Shown here: piece after piece, positions 5,266 to 10,885 of the stretch
Layout: each line of letters opens with the position of its first letter
Numbering within the stretch: position 1 is the first letter of the stretch
Source of the DNA: JACJWR01 sp964556255
Lineage (GTDB): Bacteria; Actinomycetota; Actinomycetes; S36-B12; UBA10799
Length of the DNA stretch: 10,885 nucleotides
Direction of reading: 5' to 3'
Assembly (NCBI GenBank): GCA_964556255.1
Contig: CAZKVQ010000069.1
Location: forward strand, 1-10,885
Program-made: the position numbers and the translations under genes
Notes under the pieces: model-generated
Told to the model about the DNA's origin: nothing
Seen by the model: the letters and a program-made list of their open reading frames with translations, nothing else
Database searches by the model: none

Positions 5266-6615
5266 ATGAAATTCAATCGCTTGCGAGGACGCATCGGGGC
5301 CACGGCCGTCGCCTGCCTGTCGGCGGCATCCATCGCGGCGCCGTCGGTCGCACACGCATCAGCGGTGGATGTGCTTCCGACCCCGGAGGCCCACAACAAC
5401 GTCATGATGCAGGAGTTGCCCAGCACTGGGCCACTGCCCGACGTCCATTCGGCAGGCTACGGCGACCCGGCGAAACCGTGGATCGTCGGTCTGGGTGACT
5501 CCTACATGTCCGGAGAGGGTGCCATCTGGTCGAACAAGAACTACTTCGGCTACGACCGCTCCCTGTGGACTTTCCACTGGACCGGCGGAATCAACCAGGT
5601 CTACGGCGACAACAATGGACAAGAGTCCATCCCCTATGCCCACCGCAGCTACAGCGCTCCGATGCATATCGGCGGCGACTGGAACAGCAAGAACTTGGCC
5701 GTCTCAGGAGCCGAGCAACCAACCTTGACCGCCGAGGGCAACCGCTGGAAGCCCGGGATCGACTTCAACGGTCAGGCCGCAATGCTGCGAGATTTCGCCA
5801 AGGACAAGGATGTCAGGGCGGTGGCCCTATCCATCGGCGGCAACGATTTCGGATTCTCCGACCTCGCCAGCCTCTGCGTGCGTCAGTATCTGATTCCACG
5901 GGGCGGCCCAGCCAAGGACCTGCCAGCGGCGAAACGCCTGAACTCCCAAGACAACTACAACAAGGTCCGGAGCCGGGTCAAGACGGCGGCGGTCAACGTG
6001 TCCAAGTCGATGGAGCAAGCCGGGAAGTCGCCCAGACAGTGGAAACTGCTCTACCAGACACCCCCGATGTTCATCAGTAGCGCTGCGCATACCCAGTACA
6101 GCGATCGGTGGGGCTACGACCGCCAGAACTACGGCGGGGCAGGCTTCCTCAACGACGACCTCGACTGGCTGAACTCCGAAGTTGCGCCCAATCTGCGGAA
6201 CGCCATGATCGCTGGCATCCGCGACGCCCAGGCCGAAATGCGTGGCACCCAAATCGTCGTCATCGACAACTCGGATGCCTTCAACTACCACCGTCTGGCG
6301 GACAAGGCGACAACGCAACACAGCTTCTACCGCAACTACATCGGGATGAACCCTGCCTACAAGATCGATAATGGCAAGGACGGAGAGTGGGTAACCCCGC
6401 TGGTACTGGCAAATCAATTCGTCAGCGACTGGCACTGGAAGCAGAACCCCTTCCACCCGAACTACTGGGGTCAGCGAGCCCTGTCCGCCGGCATCGAGCA
6501 CGGCCTCTACCAACCCGTGCGAAGCCTGATCATCAAGGTGGAGCGCGACACCGGGAGGGAGTTGGACAGCAAGGGTCGCCCAGCGATGAAGATCACGGAC
6601 TCGTGGGATCTATAG
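5266..6615 (+). CDS. Secreted SGNH/GDSL-family hydrolase (lipase/esterase-like)
   Basis: This 449-residue secreted protein has a signal peptide: basic n-region (MKFNRLRGR), Ala-rich core, Ala-x-Ala site near SVAHASA (27-33). SGNH blocks are in order: GDSYMSGEG (77-85) with nucleophile Ser79, NLAVSGA (143-149) with Gly148, SIGGNDFGF (189-197) with Asn193, and FHPNYWGQRAL with His397. These four residues build the active site of SGNH esterases and lipases, which hydrolyse ester bonds in lipids or polysaccharides; the substrate is unknown. The position that usually holds the catalytic Asp, three before the His, is Asn394 (NPFH). Some SGNH enzymes, such as the Streptomyces scabies esterase, work as Ser-His dyads. 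Length exceeds a minimal 200-250-residue domain, with inserts between blocks. Start: strong AGGAGG, 5 nt spacing. The last 23 nt overlap the opposing 2H gene. Confidence 0.88.
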   Translation: MKFNRLRGRIGATAVACLSAASIAAPSVAHASAVDVLPTPEAHNNVMMQELPSTGPLPDVHSAGYGDPAKPWIVGLGDSYMSGEGAIWSNKNYFGYDRSLWTFHWTGGINQVYGDNNGQESIPYAHRSYSAPMHIGGDWNSKNLAVSGAEQPTLTAEGNRWKPGIDFNGQAAMLRDFAKDKDVRAVALSIGGNDFGFSDLASLCVRQYLIPRGGPAKDLPAAKRLNSQDNYNKVRSRVKTAAVNVSKSMEQAGKSPRQWKLLYQTPPMFISSAAHTQYSDRWGYDRQNYGGAGFLNDDLDWLNSEVAPNLRNAMIAGIRDAQAEMRGTQIVVIDNSDAFNYHRLADKATTQHSFYRNYIGMNPAYKIDNGKDGEWVTPLVLANQFVSDWHWKQNPFHPNYWGQRALSAGIEHGLYQPVRSLIIKVERDTGRELDSKGRPAMKITDSWDL

Positions 6616-7183
6616 CCGTAGGCCAGGATGACGAGGATCCGCCTCCAGACGAACCGAAGGGTAGCGAGAACCGATGACGCCACTTTGCGTCAGCGAGTTC
6701 GAAGAGGCAGGCCTGGTTCAACGCAGAACTGATCGGAAGTTGTGGCTCCACTTCCTCAGCGATGCGGTGGACCAGGCCCGCATCGTCGGTGTAGGCGAGC
6801 GTCAGGTGCGGAACGACGTCAGTGTGCGCCCCCTCGTAGGGCTGCAGTCCAGGCCACATCTCAACGACCCGTTCGGTCAGACCTCGGAACTCCTCCACTG
6901 GTGAGGGGGCGAGGTAGACAACCCCGGGAAAGGTACCTAGCGAACGGAAAGTCACTTCGATCGGAGGCGTACGTCCACACACGTCCGCGAGCCCCGAGTA
7001 CACGTCGGTGCTCAGTTCATGACTGCTCAGGAACGGGTACATGACGGTGATATGAGCGGGCATCCGCCGTCCAGCGGGATGACCGGTCCGATCGCGCCAA
7101 TGCGAGACGATCGGCTCCAGTTCCGGCACCGGAATCACCAGCGCACATCTGCCTGCTGATGCCGTGACATCCTTCGGTTCCAC
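6593..7183 (-). CDS. 2H phosphoesterase (2'-5' RNA ligase family)
   Basis: The 196-residue protein carries the two His-x-Thr/Ser-x motifs that define the 2H superfamily: HITV (44-47, in MPAHITVMYPF) and HLTL (126-129, in VVPHLTLAY). They are about 80 residues apart, as expected for the bilobed fold with a symmetrical active site. Family members cleave 2'-5' or cyclic phosphodiesters or ligate tRNA halves in vitro; the physiological substrate here is unknown. After the domain comes a Gly/Ser-rich tail (about 177-196). That tail is encoded in and near the 23-nt overlap with the convergent hydrolase gene and may be a read-through extension without function. The GTG at 7183 is the only plausible start that keeps the first strand (CALVIPV); its ribosome site is poor, so the exact start is uncertain. 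Confidence 0.82.
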   Translation of the reverse strand: MEPKDVTASAGRCALVIPVPELEPIVSHWRDRTGHPAGRRMPAHITVMYPFLSSHELSTDVYSGLADVCGRTPPIEVTFRSLGTFPGVVYLAPSPVEEFRGLTERVVEMWPGLQPYEGAHTDVVPHLTLAYTDDAGLVHRIAEEVEPQLPISSALNQACLFELADAKWRHRFSLPFGSSGGGSSSSWPTAIDPTSP

Positions 7184-7321
7184 ACCCCCATGGTGCCGCT
7201 CCCCTCCGACGAAGTCCCGGAGTGGACGTTCACCCAGTCGCCACCTTTGGCCTTGCTCCTGTGCTGTCCGTGTGGCGACGATGTGCCTAGGGGTTGAGTT
7301 CAGTATGGGAGGAGCAGGGCC

Positions 7322-7834
7322 ATGAGATACCTGATAGGAGCGACCGGGGTCGCGATATCGATAGCTGCGTTAGGTGCCTGCAGCTCAGGCACCTCCACCA
7401 TGGGGCCGACGGTGACCGCAACGGTAACCCAGGACGGGACGGCTTCATCGCAGGCCTCCACCGGCGGCGGCGCATCATCGGGCAGCAAGGACTGCGGGCT
7501 CCCCAAGGCCGTGAGCAAGACCGTTCTGGCGGGCCGTGACCTCTCCGGTTGCGACCTCTCCTCGCGGACCTTCACCGAAGTCACCATGGACGGCTCGAAC
7601 TTCTCGGGAGCCAACTTCGCCAACTCGTCGTTCACGAAGGTCACCGCGAGCGGGAGCAACTTCTCGCAGGCGAACTTCACGAAGGTGACTTTCGCGCAGT
7701 CCACGTTCTCTGGATCCGATTTCTCGGGGGCGAATCTGTCAGGGGCATCAGCCACCGAATCCATCTTCTACGGCAGCAAGTTCACCGGCGCGAACACGAC
7801 GGGATTCACTGCCCCCGGGGTGCCCGCCTCCTAG
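7322..7834 (+). CDS. Lipoprotein with pentapeptide-repeat helix
   Basis: The 170-residue product begins with a lipoprotein signal peptide ending in the lipobox LGAC (17-20), so Cys20 should be lipidated and anchor the protein outside the membrane. A Ser/Thr/Gly-rich linker (21-56) follows. Residues 64-163 are pentapeptide repeats of the A(N/D)(L/F)xx type (GSNFSGANF, GSDFSGANL, GSKFTGANT), which form a four-sided right-handed beta-helix. The repeats line up in five 20-residue units, each one turn of the helix. Cys58 and Cys77 could form a disulfide near the helix start. Pentapeptide-repeat proteins include DNA mimics such as MfpA and Qnr, but a lipid-anchored extracytoplasmic one has no known role that I can name. 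The start has an excellent ribosome site (GGGAGGAG, about 7 nt spacing). The preceding 138 nt (7184-7321) show no other gene. Confidence 0.88.
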   Translation: MRYLIGATGVAISIAALGACSSGTSTMGPTVTATVTQDGTASSQASTGGGASSGSKDCGLPKAVSKTVLAGRDLSGCDLSSRTFTEVTMDGSNFSGANFANSSFTKVTASGSNFSQANFTKVTFAQSTFSGSDFSGANLSGASATESIFYGSKFTGANTTGFTAPGVPAS

Positions 7835-7854
7835 ACCGCACAGACGCCTGCGGA

Positions 7855-8766
7855 TCAGGCTTCCTGGGGCTCCGCGGACTGGGCGGAACCATCATCGGGT
7901 ATCTCGCCGAGTCGGGACAGCGCGACCGAACCGCCGATCGCGACGATGAGCCCTACGATCGCGACCGGCGTGAATCCCTCCCGGATCCGGTCCCCCAAGA
8001 AAGCCAATCCAATGAGGGAAGGGATGACCGTCTCGGCCACAACCATGGCTGCCGTGGCTTGGGTGACCGCGCCACGCTGCAACGCGGTCGCCAGGGCAAG
8101 CAGCGACAGGGCCCCCGCCGCGATAAGTCCGTAGGCCGCCGGATCCGTTAGCACGCCCATGACCGTGACCGGGGAGTCCAACGTTCGAATCGCGATGCCC
8201 ACCAAACCGAACCCGAACCCCGCCAAGGCCCCCAAGGCCGAGATGGCCCAGCGCCCCTTCATCCTTGCCGCCAGCAGCGTGAGGAACAACAGAACCACAG
8301 CGGCGCCGAGCGGGAGCCACTTCTGCCAGGCGACCAGCTCAACCTTCTCGTCGGCGCCCGCGGAGAGTCCGAGCGCGAGGAGCCCCGCGGTCACCGCTGC
8401 GACGCCCAGCCACTCCCCGCGCGACAGCGGGATCCGCAACCAGGTGGCGGCCGCGATAGCTGTGACCGCCAGGGCCCCGGCCGTGAAAGCCTCCACCACG
8501 AAGAGCGGCAAGGTCTGCAAAGAGATGAACATCAACAGGAAACCTGCCGCGTCGAGGCCGAGCCCGAGAAGGTACGGGCCGGAACGCAGCAGCCGGACCA
8601 ACAGGCCCGGATCGAGGCCCTCCGAGCTCGCCGTCTTCTTGGCGCCGATCGACTGCAGCACTGTCGCCATGCCATAGCAGAAGGCGACTCCGGCAGCTGC
8701 CAACAGCGCGATGGTCACACAAGCGAGGCTAGCCGGTCGTTCATTGGATCGTCGGCGTCTGTTCAC
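7855..8766 (-). CDS. DMT-superfamily (EamA-like) membrane transporter
   Basis: This 303-residue protein has about ten hydrophobic helices in two halves, the layout of drug/metabolite transporters. The first helix carries GVAFCYGMATVLQSIGAKK, a pattern common in actinobacterial DMT proteins. The last half contains VVAETVIPSLIGLAFLGDR, the conserved EamA-type segment before the final helix (ETVIP...LGDRI.EG). The C-terminal tail is short and acidic. Substrate is unknown; the family includes amino-acid and metabolite exporters, and related sequences resemble NIPA-type magnesium transporters. The GTG at 8766 gives a basic N-terminus (NRRRRSNERP) and has AAGG 4 nt upstream. A GTG at 8718, starting just at the first helix, is the alternative. 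It is divergent from the gene at 8862; 95 nt separate them. Confidence 0.82.
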   Translation of the reverse strand: MNRRRRSNERPASLACVTIALLAAAGVAFCYGMATVLQSIGAKKTASSEGLDPGLLVRLLRSGPYLLGLGLDAAGFLLMFISLQTLPLFVVEAFTAGALAVTAIAAATWLRIPLSRGEWLGVAAVTAGLLALGLSAGADEKVELVAWQKWLPLGAAVVLLFLTLLAARMKGRWAISALGALAGFGFGLVGIAIRTLDSPVTVMGVLTDPAAYGLIAAGALSLLALATALQRGAVTQATAAMVVAETVIPSLIGLAFLGDRIREGFTPVAIVGLIVAIGGSVALSRLGEIPDDGSAQSAEPQEA

Positions 8767-8861
8767 ACAACCTTGGCTTTCCGTATGCCGTCCCGTGAAC
8801 GAGCCCGCATTAGATTCCCGACAGGCCGTGAGAGCGAAGTCTGGATCTGGAGGTTGCGACC

Positions 8862-9446
8862 GTGGCCAAGCGGAAGAACAAACTCGGCAAGCGAGAGGTA
8901 GCTGGACTCCTGCGTGAGCAATGCCGCCTCATGGAGGCGGCCTCGGTCCTGCTTGCCGACATGCCCGACCTCGCCCACCCCGGACGCCGGCAGCGCGCCG
9001 AGGAGCTCGCGAGGATTCGCCGCCAGTGCGTCTCTTGCGCGGACACCGTGCTGGCTGGCGTGGGCGACCAGAAAGCCAATAGGCGACGGCGGATTCAACA
9101 CCAGTTGGAGTCTGTCGGTGGCGTCATCGAGAGGTTTGCCCTCATCGGCGCTCTCCTGTCATCGAACGAAACCCAGTTCCTTCCCGTCATGTTGTCGCGC
9201 AGTCTGACGGTGATGAATGCCATGACTGTTGCCACGGTCCGGGTTCTCAACCGTTCACGCGACGCAGTTCAGGTTGAGCGAAGCGTCTGGGCAGTTCGAC
9301 TGGGCGCCTCCGAGGTGGACCTGAATCTGCTGGAGATGTCCTCCACGACCCTCGATCGCCAGACCCGCAACGCCCTAGCCGAGATCGCTGCCGTTGCAAC
9401 GGAACTCGATGAGCTCGCCGCAGGCGCAAGGGCGTTGGCGGCGTAG
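8862..9446 (+). CDS. Unrecognised helical protein
   Basis: I do not recognise a family. The 194-residue product starts with a very basic segment (AKRKNKLGKRE). The rest looks wholly helical: LREQCRLMEAASVLLADM (18-35), RQRAEELARIRRQC (43-56), QHQLESVGGVIERFALIGALL (79-99), FLPVMLSRSLTVMNAM (106-121), and a final Ala/Leu/Glu-rich helix (about 167-194). Two cysteines sit close together (CVSC, 56-59). No signal peptide or clear membrane span is seen; residues 88-99 are only moderately hydrophobic. The GTG at 8862 is preceded by TGGAGG with 8 nt spacing, a good start. Its TAG is followed directly by TGA, and the stop region is the first copy of a 22-nt direct repeat that reappears right after the assembly gap. 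A repetitive helical bundle or scaffold role is possible but unproven. Confidence 0.75.
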   Translation: MAKRKNKLGKREVAGLLREQCRLMEAASVLLADMPDLAHPGRRQRAEELARIRRQCVSCADTVLAGVGDQKANRRRRIQHQLESVGGVIERFALIGALLSSNETQFLPVMLSRSLTVMNAMTVATVRVLNRSRDAVQVERSVWAVRLGASEVDLNLLEMSSTTLDRQTRNALAEIAAVATELDELAAGARALAA

Positions 9447-9464
9447 TGAGAGGACACGGACGAT
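9443..9464 (+). repeat. 22-nt direct repeat, copy 1
   Basis: The repeat starts GTAGTGAGAGGACAC and ends GACGAT. It matches the copy at 9569-9590 at 21 of 22 positions (G versus A at repeat position 16). This copy contains the stop codon of the gene at 8862. Confidence 0.8.
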
Positions 9465-9558
9465 ATCTGCTGAGGGCCAGTTGAGACGCAGCCCGAAGTC
9501 CGACGCCATCTCAGGGGCGCTGGCCGAATTCGTCGTTCTGCTACCCGCGGCTGCGGCC

Positions 9559-9568
9559 NNNNNNNNNN
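9559..9568. other. Assembly gap (10 Ns)
   Basis: Ten Ns interrupt the sequence. The base right after the gap is the first base of the second copy of a direct repeat, so the gap was probably caused by that repeat. Its true length is unknown; a run of exactly ten is a common placeholder. Confidence 0.95.
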
Positions 9569-9590
9569 GTAGTGAGAGGACACAGACGAT
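9569..9590 (+). repeat. 22-nt direct repeat, copy 2
   Basis: Second copy of the repeat seen at 9443-9464, one mismatch. It begins exactly at the right edge of the Ns, so it may extend further left in the real genome. Beyond the 22 nt the two copies do not align. Confidence 0.8.
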
Positions 9591-9663
9591 CGGCCGTCGA
9601 GAAATTCGTGCAAGCGCTCGGTGCCATCGCGGTCAGGGGAGCCTGAGCTCAGAGGTGGTCCCT

Positions 9664-10191
9664 ATGTTCATCGAAATGCCGCGCGGCGTTCAACCACACC
9701 ATGGATTCCGGTCATCTGACTGCGCGATGCTGTCGGCCATGGACGCTCGCGTCGTACTCAGCGCATCGATCACCCAGGCCACGGGTCCTCTGGTCATCGT
9801 GACTCCCGACGGATGGGAACTCGGGGAAGCCCTCGTCCGGGCGTGTAACAACGTCTTGGTTTCGGCGCGACTCCGCCCCGCGCAAGCGGACGCCGCCCCG
9901 GCACTCATCCATCAGCGTCAACCGCTGAAGTTCGAAGCCCGCGTGATCATGTTCGGCGACGAGGCCGCCAGTGCCATGAGCGCGGCGATCCAGGACGGAC
10001 GATTCGAGGAGTACGCCGACGCCTACTTGACGCGGCTGGTTCGGTCGGCGCGCAAGGGCCGGTTCAGCCTCGTGAGTGCCCAACTCGAGCTGGAGGATAT
10101 CGACCCGCTCGGGTTCGACGAGGCCCATCCAGAACAGGTCTACAGGTCGTGGCCTGGCTGGCCTGCCGGCTCTGAATCCTCGAGGCTATGA
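9664..10191 (+). CDS. Unrecognised soluble protein
   Basis: I do not recognise a family. The 175-residue product looks soluble and mixed alpha/beta. Possible strands are ARVVLSASITQATGPLVIVT (28-47) and KFEARVIMFG (87-96). Helices follow: DEAASAMSAAIQDG (97-110), RFEEYADAYLTRLVRSARKG (111-130), then LVSAQLELEDIDPLGFD. The only cysteines are near residues 20 and 61. The tail is rich in Trp, Pro, Gly and Ser (YRSWPGWPAGSESS). I start at the ATG at 9664 because GAGGTGG stands 5 nt before it. The frame stays open further upstream through the Ns, but that extension has no supported start and crosses the repeat. Its last 52 nt overlap the 3' end of the opposing ohrR-like gene, so the C-terminus of one or both proteins is likely dispensable. 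Confidence 0.65.
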   Translation: MFIEMPRGVQPHHGFRSSDCAMLSAMDARVVLSASITQATGPLVIVTPDGWELGEALVRACNNVLVSARLRPAQADAAPALIHQRQPLKFEARVIMFGDEAASAMSAAIQDGRFEEYADAYLTRLVRSARKGRFSLVSAQLELEDIDPLGFDEAHPEQVYRSWPGWPAGSESSRL

Positions 10192-10664
10192 CCTGACCGC
10201 TCACGCATTCCGGCCCGTGCGACATCGACACGATGGAGTAGTGCCGAGAGTTGCGCCCGAATCGCTTCGGCGTCCTCCTCGTCGGCGACCAGACAGCGAC
10301 CCACGGTCTGCGGGACCGCGAGGGCCTTCGAGTGCAGTTCCCGGCCACTGTCGGTCAGTGACACTTCCACGGTTCGCTCATCGTCATGGGCTCGACGGCG
10401 ACCGACAAACCCGGCCGCCTCCAGCCGTCTCAACAAGGGCGACAGCGTGCCACTGGCCAGATGTAGCCGTTCGCCGAGTTGGCCCACGGTGAGCGGAGAA
10501 TCCTCCCACAGAGCGAGCATCACCAGGTACTGCGGATAGGTGAGCCCGAGTGGCGCGAGCAACGGCCGGTAGAGATCGGTGATGCCCAGCTGTAGGCGAT
10601 AGACCAGGAAGCACAGTTGGTTGCCCAGGCGGAGCGACCCGTCCTCGTCGGCGGATACCGTCAC
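10140..10664 (-). CDS. MarR-family regulator, OhrR-type peroxide sensor
   Basis: This 174-residue winged-helix repressor closely resembles OhrR in its N-terminal half: LGNQLCFLVYRLQLGITDLY (13-32), then RPLLAPLGLTYPQYLVMLALWE. The reactive cysteine of OhrR corresponds to Cys18, and its two hydrogen-bonding tyrosines to Tyr22 and Tyr32; all are present. The recognition region is LASGTLSPLLRRLEAAGFVGR (69-89), and the wing is RRAHDDERTVEVSLTDSG. A second cysteine, Cys124, lies 106 residues after Cys18, close to the spacing in 2-Cys OhrR of Xanthomonas. OhrR releases DNA when organic hydroperoxide oxidises the cysteine. The GTG at 10664 overlaps the gpx stop as GTGA, so translation is probably coupled. 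The C-terminal 20 or so residues are an unconserved tail overlapping the convergent gene. The partner is gpx, not the usual ohr. Confidence 0.88.
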   Translation of the reverse strand: MTVSADEDGSLRLGNQLCFLVYRLQLGITDLYRPLLAPLGLTYPQYLVMLALWEDSPLTVGQLGERLHLASGTLSPLLRRLEAAGFVGRRRAHDDERTVEVSLTDSGRELHSKALAVPQTVGRCLVADEEDAEAIRAQLSALLHRVDVARAGMRERSGHSLEDSEPAGQPGHDL

Positions 10665-10885
10665 GGCGAGGGTGCCGACTCCGGAAGCAACGCCTCGATG
10701 TCGTCCACGAGGTCGGCGCGAGCGGTCTGCGGCGCGTACCTTGTGACCGTCGTCCCGTCCGGAGCCACCAGGAACTTGGTGAAGTTCCACTTGATCCGCG
10801 AGCCCATGACACCGCTGGACCGCTCCTTGAGGAACTCGAACACGGGGTGGGCATCATCACCGTTCACCTCGACCTTCGTCGACAG
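10661..10885 (-). CDS. Glutathione peroxidase family protein, C-terminal part (cut by window edge)
   Basis: Only the last 74 residues are in the window; the gene continues beyond 10885. The segment shows VEVNGDDAHPVFEFLKER followed by IKWNFTKFLVAPDG, the conserved C-terminal block of thiol/glutathione peroxidases, with the Trp-Asn pair that forms part of the active site. The following TVTRYAP ends the fold. These enzymes reduce hydrogen peroxide and lipid hydroperoxides using a peroxidatic cysteine, which would lie upstream and cannot be checked. Bacterial members usually use thioredoxin rather than glutathione. The stop overlaps the start of the OhrR-type regulator (GTGA), so the two form an operon read leftward. 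Confidence 0.93.
   Translation of the reverse strand: MSTKVEVNGDDAHPVFEFLKERSSGVMGSRIKWNFTKFLVAPDGTTVTRYAPQTARADLVDDIEALLPESAPSP

Larger units (their letters stand above)
9447..9663 (+). other. Inter-gene region with assembly gap; possible gene interrupted by the gap
   Basis: No complete gene can be called here. On the left of the gap a frame opens at TTG 9481, 4 nt after GAGGG, and encodes LRRSPKSDAISGALAEF followed by a hydrophobic VVLLPAAAA running into the Ns. On the right, a frame starting at the first base after the Ns encodes VVRGHRRSAVEKFVQALGAI and a few more residues before TGA at 9644-9646, 17 nt ahead of the next gene. If the true gap is longer than ten bases, these could be the two ends of one gene. 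The evidence is frame openness and plausible composition only. Confidence 0.25.

Noticed and set aside
5103..5426. Longer DUF4287 protein starting at 5426
   Set aside because: It would be antisense to the hydrolase signal peptide, and the family starts close to the ATG at 5102.
5416..5430. LPSTG in the secreted hydrolase, a sortase-type LPxTG motif
   Set aside because: It is at residues 51-55, just after the signal peptide, with no following membrane span or basic tail. A sorting signal must be at the C-terminus.
5827..6513. 228-residue open frame antisense to the hydrolase gene
   Set aside because: It is a typical shadow frame in high-GC DNA; the + strand carries all SGNH motifs in order.
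9443..9590. CRISPR-like repeat and spacer around the gap
   Set aside because: Only two copies, not palindromic, 104 nt apart across a gap, one overlapping a stop codon, and no cas genes.
9394..9663. Upstream extension of the unknown protein through the Ns
   Set aside because: It begins inside the previous gene, crosses a gap of unknown length and the repeat, and lacks a ribosome site.

Overview
The window is high-GC DNA with GTG starts, AGGAGG-type ribosome sites, apparent leaderless promoters and a CIRCE heat-shock operator. This points to a chromosomal segment of an actinobacterium (Actinomycetota); I cannot name the genus. It is draft sequence, with ten Ns at 9559-9568. Both edges cut genes: an LtrA-family gene on the left and a glutathione peroxidase on the right. 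No gene-free stretch exceeds 300 bases.

Left part (1-4300). An LtrA-family membrane protein that has lost its N-terminal part or is interrupted, then a DUF1905/YdeI-OmdA protein, both on +. Facing them on the minus strand is a close-packed set transcribed leftward: a DHA2-type 14-helix MFS exporter (4079-2493), a SLOG/TIGR00725-family protein (2446-1943) and a small Nif11-like leader peptide gene (1875-1612). The last ends in a double-glycine site and a 21-residue core with two Thr-Cys-Pro motifs, so it looks like a ribosomal natural-product (RiPP) precursor. No modifying enzyme is visible. The OmdA family is described as bacteriocin-protection, and the gene converges on the precursor. This is the most interesting part of the window.

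Middle (4300-7200). A CIRCE-controlled Hsp20 chaperone with a 15-bp hairpin after it, a small DUF4287 protein with a leaderless-type promoter, a secreted SGNH/GDSL hydrolase (+) whose ribosome site lies in an inverted repeat, and a 2H phosphoesterase (-) whose 3' end overlaps the hydrolase gene.

Right part (7300-10885). A lipoprotein that is mostly a five-coil pentapeptide-repeat helix, a DMT-superfamily transporter (-), an unrecognised helical protein (+), a repeat-flanked assembly gap that may hide a gene, a second unrecognised protein (+), and a minus-strand gpx-ohrR pair joined by a GTGA overlap. The MarR regulator has the cysteine and tyrosines of OhrR peroxide sensors, so this pair is probably a peroxide-detoxification operon with its own regulator.
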